A DNA stretch of 33,608 bases from Alphaproteobacteria bacterium (GCA_009779745.1 WRDR01000014.1:1-33608), one strand, 5' to 3'; counted from the first letter of the stretch, positions 23,176 to 33,338 are shown. Notes: a model not told the origin generated them from the letters alone. Numbers and translations are program-made.

Positions 23176-26124
23176 ATGAGAGATTTTTTTATCATACCGC
23201 ACGCAAAGGTGTGTGAGGACGAAAACAGCCTGCTTTTAAGAACAGGCGTGCGGAAGCTGTTATCTTTTTTACTTATAATTACTGCTGTTTGTTTGGTGCT
23301 TTTTTCTTCGGGCGATGCTTTTGCTCAGAGGTATCCTTCCTCTGAATACACCAGCATATTTGATCCGGTAGAAAATGACATTGCCCAACAGTTCATAGAT
23401 TTTCTTTTCTGGAAGGGAGACCTTTCGGGCATCAGCGGGGGGCCTTCTCCTTCGTGGCTGACGCAAGGAGCGTTTATCACTGCGCTTGGGTTTTACAGCT
23501 ATGCTATTCTTGTGATAGCAGGGCTTTTGCTTTTCTATCACCTTATAACTCTGGTTATCCAGACTGCTCATTCAGGTAAGATTATGGGCAGTGACCCCAG
23601 ACAGGTTTGGGTGCCTATCCGTATTGTGTTTGCGATAGGAATCCTTGTCCCTGTTATGGGTACAGATGCCACTAGTAGCGGTCTTAACTCCGGACAGTAC
23701 TTTGTCATCAAAGTTGCGGAAATGGGCTCCGGCCTCGCCAGCAGAACTTGGGATGTGTTTCTGAATAAGGTTTTGAGACCTGATGAGAACGAAATAAATA
23801 AACAGCCTACGGAACTGACTTTGCCTCCGATGGAGTCTCTGGAAAACTGGGCTACCGGAATTTATATGAATCTGGCTTGCGCTACTGCTTTTAATGCTCG
23901 TCTTTTTAAACAGGCTGAGCAATCTAATACACCCAAACAGTTGGAAGGGCTGATTCCTATAACTGAATTAAGTTCGCAACAGTTATCAGGGGGTGGGGGT
24001 GTTAGGAATGTGGTTAATAATTTGCTAGGTCTGTTTGATAAGTCCGGCTCAATTGCTGCAATAGAAGAAGCAGCTGCCAATGGTACTCTTGCAGTGGTTG
24101 GTGCTGATGGGCGGCCTCTGAATCAAGCGGCACAAGAAACAACTTCAAGGATAGGTGATGTACTATATGGGCTTTCCAACCCTATATCATTTGAGGAATT
24201 TAAAGCAGCTACGGGGTCTGAGGTTACTATAAAAAGCAGGACCGGTATGAAATACGGTTTCTCTACAACAAGCGGAATCGGCGGTCAGGATACTTGCGGG
24301 GCTATTATACTTCTGGATCGTCCGGAGGAACTTTCCGATTTTGATATGGCACCGGAAATCTATGACGTTTATGTAGAAGCTACTGAAAAGCTGTATGATA
24401 AATTAAAAGAGTCTGCACGGAACATTTTGTGCTACATAGAACCTAAAGATGCGCTGGGCGGAGAGCGCGGTGTTGCCAGGGAAGGCAAGAGTGATAAGAA
24501 TAAGGTAGATCCTTTTTGCAAGGTTTCAAAAGATTCAGACAATGATCCGATAAAGGCTACTATAACGTTTTATGAAGATATAAGAAAAGGACTGGCAGGC
24601 GTAGCGAAGAGGTATCAAGGGGACGGGGAGGGTAAAGGTAAATTTAAAGAGTTAAAAGAGAGGCTTGCGACTGAGTTAGGTCCGTATGGCTGGGTAATGG
24701 CCGGTGCTTATGTATCTACTATAGAGAGAATTCAGGCAGAAATGGGTCAGTCTATAAAGATTGACTCGGTAGCTATAATGGATGGTAAGGATGCCTTGCA
24801 GCAAGGGTCGTTTGATATTGGGGATATTGAAAGAAAAGCTGCTCCGGGTACTACCGGGAAAAATAATACTCGCGATTCTGTGAGTAAGTTAAGGCAAAAA
24901 GTTACCACTGACCAAGAGGTGTTCAGATCCGATTATAGGGTGCGCTGGACGAATATAGCTCAAGAAGGCGAAGAAGGGGCAGTACCTACGGCTGAACTTC
25001 AGTGTCTCGGCATGATCCACCTTAATCAAGGCAATCATGAAGGCACCATGCTGAATTATAAAGGTATATTTGGGATTGCTGCGCATAGGACTGACAACAT
25101 CATAGACGCTTTTCTTGGGGCTGTCGATACTATAGCTTCCCATATGAAAGTGTGGCTCCCTACGCATGATACTTCTTGTACAAAATTTCTTAGAACTGAA
25201 TCCGGGTTGAGACCGTTCGAGCTCGGTTTGGATTTTACCCAAAACGCTACTGCGCTTCAGAATCTGATTACTTTCGGGCATAATAACGTTAATGCCGGAC
25301 TGCAGCTTGTTCTTTTGGGAGGCTTACTCCAAGTATTCGGTGCTGCTGCAGGTGCTGCTGCTGCTGCTGCTTCGCTTGCAAGCGGTTTGTGGGCTGCGTT
25401 ATCTCCTTTCATATTTGCGCTTGGTATGATGGGTTCATGGATTGGAGGGATTCTTCAATTTGTTTCCATGTTCTTTTTCATGGTAGGCTTCTCTTTTGCC
25501 TATATACTGCCTTTGATTCCCTTCACCAGGTTCTTCTTTGCTGTACTCATTTGGGTAGGTCAGGTGATTGAGGCGGTTATTGCCATACCTGTAGTTGCTC
25601 TGGCTCATTTGAATCCGGACGGCGAGGGCTTTATACCGCAGCAGGCGAAGAGAGCTTACTATTTCTTATTCAGTATTTTTCTAAGACCTATTATGACTTT
25701 GTTCGGTCTTATAATCGGGCTTTTGATATTCATGATTTCAGCTTATTTTCTTACTTTCGCTTACGGGATTGCCGTGTCGGCGGTTGGCGGAACTGCTTAC
25801 GGACATTATGTGCTTGCAAAAATAGTGTACTCTTTAATATACGCTTTCTTGTTATTGGTAAGTGCTAATAAGGCGTTTGAAATGATTACTCATTTGCCAG
25901 CTAATGCTGTAAGCTGGATGGGCGGAGACAATGCGCCGGCTGCGGATCTTGGAAGGGTTGAGCATATGACGGAGCATGAACAGGTTGTAGGTGCGCTCGC
26001 TATCAATGAAGGTGTAAAGGGCGTACAGCAGGGAACACAGGGTGTTGTCGGCGCAATCAACAAGAAAACTGAGACAATCAAGGGTAAAGGTAAGCCGCAA
26101 AGTGACGCAGAGATAGAATCGTAG
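23176..26124 (+). CDS. DotA/TraY-family type IVB secretion protein, paralogue 1
   Basis: A large polytopic inner-membrane protein related to DotA of the Dot/Icm system and TraY of IncI plasmids. From the ATG at 23176 it is about 982 aa (a GTG at 23161 adds 5). A signal-like segment ends at DAFAQ. Membrane segments follow after FYSYAILVIAGLLLFYHL and VWVPIRIVFAIGILVPVM, then a large soluble region, then four to five segments in the last 250 residues, including the conserved FTRFFFAVLIW and AHLNPDGEGF motifs. A domain with GFSTTSGxGGxDTCGAI is shared with paralogue 2. Relative to that copy it carries about 80 extra residues before this domain. No other dot/icm genes are in the window. Confidence 0.88.
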   Translation: MRDFFIIPHAKVCEDENSLLLRTGVRKLLSFLLIITAVCLVLFSSGDAFAQRYPSSEYTSIFDPVENDIAQQFIDFLFWKGDLSGISGGPSPSWLTQGAFITALGFYSYAILVIAGLLLFYHLITLVIQTAHSGKIMGSDPRQVWVPIRIVFAIGILVPVMGTDATSSGLNSGQYFVIKVAEMGSGLASRTWDVFLNKVLRPDENEINKQPTELTLPPMESLENWATGIYMNLACATAFNARLFKQAEQSNTPKQLEGLIPITELSSQQLSGGGGVRNVVNNLLGLFDKSGSIAAIEEAAANGTLAVVGADGRPLNQAAQETTSRIGDVLYGLSNPISFEEFKAATGSEVTIKSRTGMKYGFSTTSGIGGQDTCGAIILLDRPEELSDFDMAPEIYDVYVEATEKLYDKLKESARNILCYIEPKDALGGERGVAREGKSDKNKVDPFCKVSKDSDNDPIKATITFYEDIRKGLAGVAKRYQGDGEGKGKFKELKERLATELGPYGWVMAGAYVSTIERIQAEMGQSIKIDSVAIMDGKDALQQGSFDIGDIERKAAPGTTGKNNTRDSVSKLRQKVTTDQEVFRSDYRVRWTNIAQEGEEGAVPTAELQCLGMIHLNQGNHEGTMLNYKGIFGIAAHRTDNIIDAFLGAVDTIASHMKVWLPTHDTSCTKFLRTESGLRPFELGLDFTQNATALQNLITFGHNNVNAGLQLVLLGGLLQVFGAAAGAAAAAASLASGLWAALSPFIFALGMMGSWIGGILQFVSMFFFMVGFSFAYILPLIPFTRFFFAVLIWVGQVIEAVIAIPVVALAHLNPDGEGFIPQQAKRAYYFLFSIFLRPIMTLFGLIIGLLIFMISAYFLTFAYGIAVSAVGGTAYGHYVLAKIVYSLIYAFLLLVSANKAFEMITHLPANAVSWMGGDNAPAADLGRVEHMTEHEQVVGALAINEGVKGVQQGTQGVVGAINKKTETIKGKGKPQSDAEIES

Positions 26125-26147
26125 AATGATGTTATGAAAGAACCGGT

Positions 26148-29051
26148 ATGAAAGGTAAGAAGAAAAATAAAAACACTGAAAAAACGCCGGCAGGTTCGCT
26201 CTTTAGCTGGCTGTTCAGCGTGCGCTTAAAGAGCATGTGGACTCCTTTGTTCACAGACGCTAATATGTTTATACAGATTATAGCTATGACCTTTGCCAGC
26301 CATAAGCTGATTCCCAAAGATTATCCCGGACTTACAGATCCTAATGTAAAGATTTCTGTCAGAGACGTTTTTAGAACTGCCTGGTCTAATCTGCGCTTCA
26401 CTAAAGAGGGCTTGCCTCAGGTCATTTTATTTTTTGCCGTGATTTTGGTCATTGTTGTAGGCTTTATTTCTGTGATTTCTCTTTTCTTAGGGCTTCTCAC
26501 AACCGCAGCACATGCTCAGGGTCTTTATCCTTACGGCAGTATAGTTTCTCCGCCTGAACGCGATGTTGCTCAGCAGTGGTTAAATTTTTTGTTTGCTATG
26601 GGAAACCTGCCTCTTATTGTATCTCAAGATGCTGTGGCCCCTTCTTGGCTGGTGCAGTCCGCTCTTCATAGGGCTTTAGCTTTCTACAGCTATGCAATTC
26701 TGGTGCTGGCTGCTTTTCTTTTAATATATCATCTTGTCAGTATGACTCTGCAGACTGCTCATCTGGGCGAGTCTTCCGGGAATTCTTTTAAGACTATATG
26801 GGGACCTATACGTTTTATTATTGCGATAGGGATACTTGTGCCGCTTCCTATGATAGGCGGCGGCGGGGGATCCGGACTGAATGCCGGACAATACATTCTT
26901 ATCAAAACGGCAACATGGGGGTCGGGGCTTGCTTCAAATGCGTGGCAGATTTTTTTAGACTCTATGGGCAGCGACAGGCAGCTCTCTATTGCAAGAGTCC
27001 CTTATGTGTTGGATATACCTACAAAACTGCTTTTTAATTATGCCTGCGCTATAGATTATAATGCTCGTGTGGACAAAAAGTTACAAGCGGCTACTACTCC
27101 TAAGCTGAAAGAGAGTAAGATACAGTTTGGGGAGGGCATGCTTCCTGCTAAGACATCAACGGTTACTGTTCAAGGCAAAACCGGCATCAAGTATTCGTTC
27201 TCTACAACAAGCGGGCTTGGGGGAGAAGATACTTGCGGGGCTATTATACTTCTGGATCCGGGCGAGCCTCTTACCCAGTTTGATGTATTTCCGGATGTTG
27301 CGAAAGCCCATAATAAAGTTATCATGGATATGGCGGGACAGTTCTATGATGCGGGAGAACGGATATTAGACTTGGTATCCAAAGAAGATGCTTACAAAGG
27401 AAGAAGAGAACAAACAGAAAAAGAAGGGTTAAAAGCTTTCCCTATTGAGATTGTCTATGACTATCAGGAGGCAGTGACAAAAGCACTTGCTGATAAGATT
27501 CGGGAAAATCTTCCTATTGTTGATGATATTACCGGGGAGTTAGGCAAATACGGCTGGGTGATGGCCGGTGCTTACATTGCTACCATAGAACGCGCTCAGG
27601 CTAATGTATCGCAGGGAATACAGGCGGCGGTTCCTTCTATTGTTTCTCCGAAAGATACCAGCAATAGGTTGTCTCTTGATTTGGCTAATAAAGATGCAAT
27701 AGGAATACTTAAAGAAGTGGGAGGGAAAATGGTTCAAGGTTTTGAGCATACGGCGGAGTATATAACCGGTGCTCCTAATAGAAAAGATGCGTCCAGTAAG
27801 TCGAGGGCTGCGGTTACTGAGGATTTGGAAACTTTTGCTTCTTGGATGAGAAATGGGGTTCTTTCTGCGAATGCGGCATCGACTCCTTGGGCAGCGCAGT
27901 GCGCAGGTACGTTTGGATTGAGCTACGGCGGAACACAAGGAAATCAAGAAGATGAGGGCGGCGGAGGCTGGGATCCAATAGGTGCTGCTTTGAAGTGGGG
28001 GGTAGGGGTTGTTACTGTCACTCTTGACAAGGTCATAGACACGTTTTTGTGGGCTGTGGATACGCTGGCGCAATTTTGCGGAGTATGGACTGCTACATAT
28101 GCCGAGGATTGCACGGTGGGCTCCACTAGCCCGAATGTGAAGACCTTCGAGCTTGGAATAAATTTTACAAAAAATGCCGCACCTTTCCAACAGATGACTA
28201 CTTTCGGGCACAATAACGTTAATATGGGGCTTAGATTTCTTACTATGGGAGTGATTGCCGGTGTCGGAGGAAATTTTCTTGATAGTCTTGGCATCGGCGG
28301 TCTTTTAGCTCCCGGTATCGGGACTGCCGGGACTCTTGCAGCTACACTTTTTTTCATAGCTGCTACTGTCTTTTTTCTTATCGGATTTATATTCGCCTAC
28401 ATTCTGCCTTTGATTCCATTCACCAGGTTCTTTTTTGCAGTAATCATTTGGATCGGCGAGGTCATAGAATCTGTTATTGCCGTGCCTGTTATTGCCTTGG
28501 CTCATTTAAACCCTGATGGCGAGGGCTTTATACCGGATCAGGCGAAGAAGGCTTACCAATTCGCATTCAGTATATTTTTGCGTCCGATTATGACTGTATT
28601 CGGTTTGATTGCCGGACTCTTAGTTTTCACTATCGCCGCTTATTTTGCAAACTTTGCTTATGGCCATGCTGTGTCGGCGTCCGGAGGGACTGCTTATGAA
28701 CACGAGGTTCTTGCCAAGATTGTTTATACTCTTCTTTACACGTTTCTGATGTTTGTGTGCGCTAATAAGAGCTTTGAGCTTATTACTCACTTGCCGGACG
28801 GGGCTGTTTCGTGGATGAATGCTTCTAAATCTAAAACTCCAGACCTTGGACATATTGACAATATGCAGAACTATGAAAAGATTGTCGGCGGTATAATGGG
28901 TGTAAAAGCTGTTCAGACTGTGCAAGGCACAACGCAAACAATTAATCAAGAAGTCACAAAGCTGGTTAAAAAGGATAAACCGGATGGGGATAGTATTGCA
29001 AGGATACAACCATCGTTGCCTAACCCTGGCGGAGGCGGCAACAACCCCTAG
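26148..29051 (+). CDS. DotA/TraY-family type IVB secretion protein, paralogue 2
   Basis: A 967-aa tandem paralogue of the preceding gene, starting 23 nt after it. It adds a cytoplasmic N-terminus of about 85 residues before the first membrane segment (about 92-118), then repeats the same architecture: the ERDVAQQWLNFLF region, FYSYAILVLAAFLLIYHL, an IRFIIAIGILVPL segment, the FSTTSGLGGEDTCGAI domain, and a C-terminal block with FTRFFFAVIIW and AHLNPDGEGF. The C-terminus is Gly/Pro/Asn-rich. The middle regions have diverged, so the duplication is old. It may work with paralogue 1 as a heteromeric channel component (inference). ftsZ follows 181 nt downstream. Confidence 0.88.
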   Translation: MKGKKKNKNTEKTPAGSLFSWLFSVRLKSMWTPLFTDANMFIQIIAMTFASHKLIPKDYPGLTDPNVKISVRDVFRTAWSNLRFTKEGLPQVILFFAVILVIVVGFISVISLFLGLLTTAAHAQGLYPYGSIVSPPERDVAQQWLNFLFAMGNLPLIVSQDAVAPSWLVQSALHRALAFYSYAILVLAAFLLIYHLVSMTLQTAHLGESSGNSFKTIWGPIRFIIAIGILVPLPMIGGGGGSGLNAGQYILIKTATWGSGLASNAWQIFLDSMGSDRQLSIARVPYVLDIPTKLLFNYACAIDYNARVDKKLQAATTPKLKESKIQFGEGMLPAKTSTVTVQGKTGIKYSFSTTSGLGGEDTCGAIILLDPGEPLTQFDVFPDVAKAHNKVIMDMAGQFYDAGERILDLVSKEDAYKGRREQTEKEGLKAFPIEIVYDYQEAVTKALADKIRENLPIVDDITGELGKYGWVMAGAYIATIERAQANVSQGIQAAVPSIVSPKDTSNRLSLDLANKDAIGILKEVGGKMVQGFEHTAEYITGAPNRKDASSKSRAAVTEDLETFASWMRNGVLSANAASTPWAAQCAGTFGLSYGGTQGNQEDEGGGGWDPIGAALKWGVGVVTVTLDKVIDTFLWAVDTLAQFCGVWTATYAEDCTVGSTSPNVKTFELGINFTKNAAPFQQMTTFGHNNVNMGLRFLTMGVIAGVGGNFLDSLGIGGLLAPGIGTAGTLAATLFFIAATVFFLIGFIFAYILPLIPFTRFFFAVIIWIGEVIESVIAVPVIALAHLNPDGEGFIPDQAKKAYQFAFSIFLRPIMTVFGLIAGLLVFTIAAYFANFAYGHAVSASGGTAYEHEVLAKIVYTLLYTFLMFVCANKSFELITHLPDGAVSWMNASKSKTPDLGHIDNMQNYEKIVGGIMGVKAVQTVQGTTQTINQEVTKLVKKDKPDGDSIARIQPSLPNPGGGGNNP

Positions 29052-29152
29052 CGCAGGATGTTTTTATATAATTTCCATATGCTTGTTCTTGGTTAATATA
29101 AACAGCTAGATTCTTTACTTGTAAAAATAAGATTAAAATGTGATTATAGGGT

Positions 29153-29209
29153 AATCGCCGATTCTGTCAGGCGATTGTCCTTGCAGGGGGGGAGTCTGTT
29201 TTGCCCTGC
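29153..29209 (+). promoter_or_regulatory. Two hairpins in the ftsZ leader
   Basis: AATCGCC (29153-29159) pairs with GGCGATT (29170-29176), and GCAGGG (29183-29188) pairs with CCCTGC (29204-29209); a run of seven G (29186-29192) lies in the second. The ftsZ ribosome binding site (GGGGG, about 29221-29225) follows. The leader may carry post-transcriptional control, but no known riboswitch is recognised. The rest of 29052-29232 is AT-rich, and no confident promoter was found. Confidence 0.4.
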
Positions 29210-29232
29210 GTCTTCATCTAGGGGGTTGTCTT

Positions 29233-31038
29233 ATGATTAACTTGTCTATGTCTGATCCGGAAAATAATCTGCGTCCTCAGATCGTTGTTATCGGTGTAGG
29301 CGGCGGCGGCTGTAATGCTATCAATAATATGATACGCTCCAACCTCGAAGGCTGCGATTTTATCGCTGCCAATACGGACGCTCAGTCTCTTGCTTCTTCT
29401 CTGGCCAGACGTAAAATCCAACTCGGAGTCAATGCTTCCAGAGGTCTCGGCGCAGGCTCAAAACCGGAAATCGGCAAGCTCGCAGCAGAAGAGCAAATCC
29501 AAGATATCGAAGACGTTCTGGCTAATACCGATATGCTTCTTATCACCGCAGGTATGGGCGGCGGTACCGGTACGGGCGCTGCTCCTGTCATAGCTAAAAT
29601 TGCTAAAGACCTCAATATTCTTACTGTCGGTGTCGTTACTAAGCCCTTTAACTACGAACGCAAACAGCGTATGCGCCAAGCAGAAGAAGGTATTGCCGAA
29701 CTGCAGAAATATGTTGATACTCTTATCATAATTCCTAACCAGAATCTTTTCCTCATCGCCAATGAAAAGACTTCCGTAACAGAGGCTTTCAAACTCGCCG
29801 ATGATGTTCTTTGCTCCGGCGTGCGCGGTATTACCGACCTCATGATAAATCCGGGAATTCTAAATCTCGATTTTGCCGATGTCAAAACTGTCATAAGCAA
29901 AATGGGACGCGCCATGATGGGTACCGGTGAAGTTGCCGCTGCTGACAATCCGGACATGACCGGAGTTCAGCGCGCTGTTATGGCTGCTGAAATCGCTATC
30001 TCTAACCCGCTCCTTGATAATGCCTCTATAAAAGGCGCAAAGGGCGTGCTCGTCAATATCACCGGTGGTCCGGATATGCCGTTGTTCGATGTTAATGCTG
30101 CTTCCGACCGCGTTTGTGAAGAAATAGACGATGACGCTCTGGTCAAAATCGGATCTACTATCGATGAGAGCTTCTCTAATCGCATCAGAGTTTCTGTTAT
30201 AGCTACCGGTATGGATATGGTTGCTTCTTCTAATGCCGATACTACTGACAGCGTTAGTAATGCAGTTTCTCAGCCAATAGTAAGAACAGAGGCTCCTGTT
30301 GTTTCCGAGCCGGCCTTCATGACCAGGGCTCCGGCTTCTTACTCTCAGGCTGGCAATTATGTTCATCAAGAGCCTGCAGGTGTTGAAAATGTTCAGATGT
30401 CTTCTGTTCGCATGGATGCCAGCGTTAATTACCAGCAGCCTCCAAGGCAGTTTGTCATGCCTAAGGCTGTGATTCCGGATTCTGTTTCTGAAGACTATAC
30501 CGGCAGAGTTGCTGTTCCAAAGACCTGCGCTGCGGATTCTTCTGATGCTATGGAGCAAACACGAGCTCCTCTTCAGCGTTATCCTGAAGAGCGCAGCACT
30601 GATGCGGGTTCTTTCAGGAGACAGAAATACCGCTTCAGAGAAGAGGATATTGATAGATCCTATGATAATATGCAGGATACGGACTCTCCGGACAGCCACG
30701 TTACAGAGATTACCCGTAAGCCCGTTTCTTCTTTTGACAATACTGAGAGTGATGAGAGGCTGTCTTCCAGTCCTGCATCCGCTATTGTTTCTCAGGTCAG
30801 AGAAGCGCGCAGGCAGCAGAGGGCGGAGTCTTTGTTTTCAAAGCTTACAGGGTTTGGTCTGATTCGTCCTTCTTCTCAGCGTACGGACGATGATTTTGAT
30901 GATGTGTCTGTGGCGGACAGTGATATTCAGTCTTCTATTGTGCGTTCAAACTCTCCTAGGAGCGCGATTTCTTCTGTGAAGGACGAAGACGCTTCCATAG
31001 AAATACCGGCATTCTTGCGCAGACAGAGCAATCATTGA
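29233..31038 (+). CDS. ftsZ: Cell division GTPase FtsZ
   Basis: The tubulin homologue that forms the Z-ring. The GTP-binding GVGGGGCNA (about 21-29) and the tubulin signature GGGTGTG (about 109-115) are present, as is the catalytic NLDFADVK loop (about 214-221). The globular core ends near residue 320. A disordered Ser/Pro/Arg linker of about 260 residues follows, and the C-terminus reads EIPAFLRRQ, the alphaproteobacterial conserved peptide that binds FtsA and partners. Total length 601 aa is at the long end for the group. The usual upstream ftsQ-ftsA are missing: dotA-like genes precede it, so ftsZ is detached from the division cluster here. Confidence 0.97.
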   Translation: MINLSMSDPENNLRPQIVVIGVGGGGCNAINNMIRSNLEGCDFIAANTDAQSLASSLARRKIQLGVNASRGLGAGSKPEIGKLAAEEQIQDIEDVLANTDMLLITAGMGGGTGTGAAPVIAKIAKDLNILTVGVVTKPFNYERKQRMRQAEEGIAELQKYVDTLIIIPNQNLFLIANEKTSVTEAFKLADDVLCSGVRGITDLMINPGILNLDFADVKTVISKMGRAMMGTGEVAAADNPDMTGVQRAVMAAEIAISNPLLDNASIKGAKGVLVNITGGPDMPLFDVNAASDRVCEEIDDDALVKIGSTIDESFSNRIRVSVIATGMDMVASSNADTTDSVSNAVSQPIVRTEAPVVSEPAFMTRAPASYSQAGNYVHQEPAGVENVQMSSVRMDASVNYQQPPRQFVMPKAVIPDSVSEDYTGRVAVPKTCAADSSDAMEQTRAPLQRYPEERSTDAGSFRRQKYRFREEDIDRSYDNMQDTDSPDSHVTEITRKPVSSFDNTESDERLSSSPASAIVSQVREARRQQRAESLFSKLTGFGLIRPSSQRTDDDFDDVSVADSDIQSSIVRSNSPRSAISSVKDEDASIEIPAFLRRQSNH

Positions 31039-31066
31039 TGAAGAATTGAATATAATTCTTCATTCC

Positions 31067-31795
31067 TCATTCTTGCACTTTCTCCCACAGCAGCCCAAGG
31101 TCTCTTTCCGTACTTAAAGAGTGGTCGCCGTCTTTTACCAGAGTGAGGTTCATTTTAGGGCAGTCTATGCGCCGCATGAATTTCAGCGAGTGCCTGTAGG
31201 GAACTGTTTTGTCTTTTTCTCCGTGTAATATCTCTATAGGCATGTTTAGTTTCATGCCTTTTGGGAAGACTAGGTGGTTTCTGGCTTCTTGTATAAGGTT
31301 AATGCTGATCTGAGGCGCATTAGGGGGGATATTCGGGACTGTTTTTATTTGGTATGTTTTTTCTTTTTGCTTCTTGCTTAGAGTTTTCCAAACTAAATCT
31401 TCGGTAAAATCCACAGCAGGAGCTATTCCTATATAGGCTTTTGTTTGAGCTTCTCTTTTTTTAGCCAGTATCAATCCTATCCAGCCGCCCATAGACGAGC
31501 CTATGATGATTCGCCTGCGGCAGCCGCATTCGTCGAATAGTACCAAAGCGTTTTCTATCCAGTCTCCTAGTGTACTGTCTTTGAACTCTCCGGAAGATTC
31601 TCCGCAGCCTTGGTAGTCGAATCTCAGAAACGGCATATCGTTTTCCAGTGCTTTCTGACTGAGAAACGAGGCTTTAGTGCCTGTCATATCAGAGCCGAAG
31701 CCTCCTAAAAAAAACAGCCCTGTTTTTTCAGGGTTCCCTTTGTGCCAATCATAGGCGATTTCATGCCCGTTGATTTTGATGTGTCTTATGTTCAT
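31067..31795 (-). CDS. Alpha/beta hydrolase
   Basis: A 242-aa serine hydrolase of the alpha/beta fold. The nucleophile elbow is GSSMG with Ser101; the likely acid is Asp195 in GEKDKTVP and the base His225 in GDHSLS. FDYQGCGESSG (59-69) forms the oxyanion-side strand. This layout resembles ABHD10/esterase-like proteins widespread in alphaproteobacteria. The substrate cannot be deduced. It is monocistronic, convergent with ftsZ (28 nt between stops) and divergent from the glycosyltransferase. Confidence 0.85.
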   Translation of the reverse strand: MNIRHIKINGHEIAYDWHKGNPEKTGLFFLGGFGSDMTGTKASFLSQKALENDMPFLRFDYQGCGESSGEFKDSTLGDWIENALVLFDECGCRRRIIIGSSMGGWIGLILAKKREAQTKAYIGIAPAVDFTEDLVWKTLSKKQKEKTYQIKTVPNIPPNAPQISINLIQEARNHLVFPKGMKLNMPIEILHGEKDKTVPYRHSLKFMRRIDCPKMNLTLVKDGDHSLSTERDLGLLWEKVQE

Positions 31796-31885
31796 TTTAT
31801 TAGTTGTGTTTTTACAGTATAGTGTTTTGTTACGAATCGTACTACATTGTCAATTTACAGTACAGTCGTTTTATATTCGGATCGT

Positions 31886-33058
31886 ATGATAATGGGTTCT
31901 CAAAGCACTAATAATCTTCAATTTCTGCATTCTAAGAACGGAAGCAGACCTGCTGTTCTGCATCTTTGCAAGAATTTAGATTATGGAGATCCTGCCAAAG
32001 AGACCGTTACTTTTGCTATATTGTCTCAGAGAATGGGGCTTAGGTCTTTGATAGCCTCCGAAGGAGGCGGACTCATTAATGATGCGGAACGCGCCGCTGT
32101 CAAAAATTTCAAGTTCTCTTTTTCAAAGAAAAACTATTTATCCAGCTTTTGCAATCTGTCCAAGATATTAGACTTTATAGAACAAGAACAGCCGATTTTA
32201 ATTCATGCTCACGGCATTAAGACGCTGAAGACTGCGTACGCATTGGGAGCTAAGACAAAACTGCCGTTGTTAATAGACCTTACCCAGCCTTTTGAAAAAA
32301 ACAGGCGGACGCAGCGTATGATGGATTCTCTTAAGAAGCTCAAGTATCTTATAAGAGTGCCTACCGAGATGATGAAGACTTTTCTTGTAGATAATTTTAC
32401 CGTGGATCCTGTCTTTATAGAGAAAGTATCCCCGGGCATTGATTTACATGCTTATAGTCCCGGCAGCATCAGTATGGAGCGTATAAAATACATAAGAGAC
32501 GTGTGGAGGCTGCCTGAAGATTCGCCCGCACTTTTTCTGCCTTTGGATATTGAACACGGGCATTTTGTTTTTCTTCATGCTCTGCATAAACTTATAGACA
32601 AAGATTTTTATGCCGTAATTATAAGCAAGGGTAAAAAAAGCGACAGAGAGATTCTTGAAAAATATGTAATGGATTTGGGGTTGGGTGGCAAAGTTATAAT
32701 ACCGAACACGTGTGAGGATTGGGGAGCTGCGTTCTGGCTGTCCGGTATTATAGTTATTCCTAACATTCGTCCTATGGGACAGAACATAGAAGTGCTGCAG
32801 GCGCAGGCTTTAGGCCGTCCGGTAATTATTACCAGCGTAGGAGCCAATGAAGAAATGGTTTGCAAGAAATCTACTGCTTGGGTAGTTTCTGCGGATAATG
32901 TTAATGCTCTGGCAAAGGCAGTGGACAGTGCAATTTCTATGGAGCGGGAACAAATGGTTGCATTGGCTAATAATGCCAGAATTTTCGTTGAGGAAAATTT
33001 CCCTCAGTCCGAGTGGATAAATCAGATGTTGAAACTGTATGAAAAACTGCTTTCTTAA
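31886..33058 (+). CDS. GT4-type glycosyltransferase
   Basis: A GT-B fold glycosyltransferase of about 390 aa. The N-terminal half includes a PILIHAHG strand typical of GT4 acceptors. The C-terminal donor-binding half has IEVLQAQALGRPVIITSVGANEEMV, matching the family E-x7-E type segment and the G-G/A-x-x-E loop. Retained position and motifs suggest lipopolysaccharide or other envelope glycan synthesis, substrate unknown. The start at the ATG at 31886 is preferred because the family core begins soon after; a frame extension to 31847 has no initiation signal. The LapA-domain gene follows after 13 nt. Confidence 0.83.
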   Translation: MIMGSQSTNNLQFLHSKNGSRPAVLHLCKNLDYGDPAKETVTFAILSQRMGLRSLIASEGGGLINDAERAAVKNFKFSFSKKNYLSSFCNLSKILDFIEQEQPILIHAHGIKTLKTAYALGAKTKLPLLIDLTQPFEKNRRTQRMMDSLKKLKYLIRVPTEMMKTFLVDNFTVDPVFIEKVSPGIDLHAYSPGSISMERIKYIRDVWRLPEDSPALFLPLDIEHGHFVFLHALHKLIDKDFYAVIISKGKKSDREILEKYVMDLGLGGKVIIPNTCEDWGAAFWLSGIIVIPNIRPMGQNIEVLQAQALGRPVIITSVGANEEMVCKKSTAWVVSADNVNALAKAVDSAISMEREQMVALANNARIFVEENFPQSEWINQMLKLYEKLLS

Positions 33059-33071
33059 TGACAGGTGCTTT

Positions 33072-33338
33072 ATGAGTTTATTTTCTGGAGTCGCCCTTCT
33101 TATTATTGCACTGATTTTCTCTATACTGAACAAAGGTGCGGTTGCACTCGATTTGTGGCCGTTTGACAGAGCCGTAGAGGTGCGTGTCTTTGTTATTGCT
33201 CTTGTGCCCTTGTTCATAGGCTTTTGTTTAGGCTTCTTTATCGGCTGGTTAAAGACGGTTCCTTATAAAAGTCAGATAAGAACTTTTAACAAAGAGCTTA
33301 AGGATATTAATGAGAAAATTTCCGATTTGCGGAATTAA
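33072..33338 (+). CDS. LapA-domain (DUF1049) membrane protein
   Basis: An 88-aa protein with two membrane segments (about 3-18 and 40-62) separated by a short VALDLWPF loop and followed by a coiled-coil tail (about 65-88). This is the LapA/DUF1049 layout; E. coli LapA works with LapB in controlling LPS synthesis. ATG 33072 is used, with CAGG 7 nt upstream. It lies 13 nt after the glycosyltransferase and is probably cotranscribed with it, which fits an envelope-glycan context. Confidence 0.82.
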   Translation: MSLFSGVALLIIALIFSILNKGAVALDLWPFDRAVEVRVFVIALVPLFIGFCLGFFIGWLKTVPYKSQIRTFNKELKDINEKISDLRN

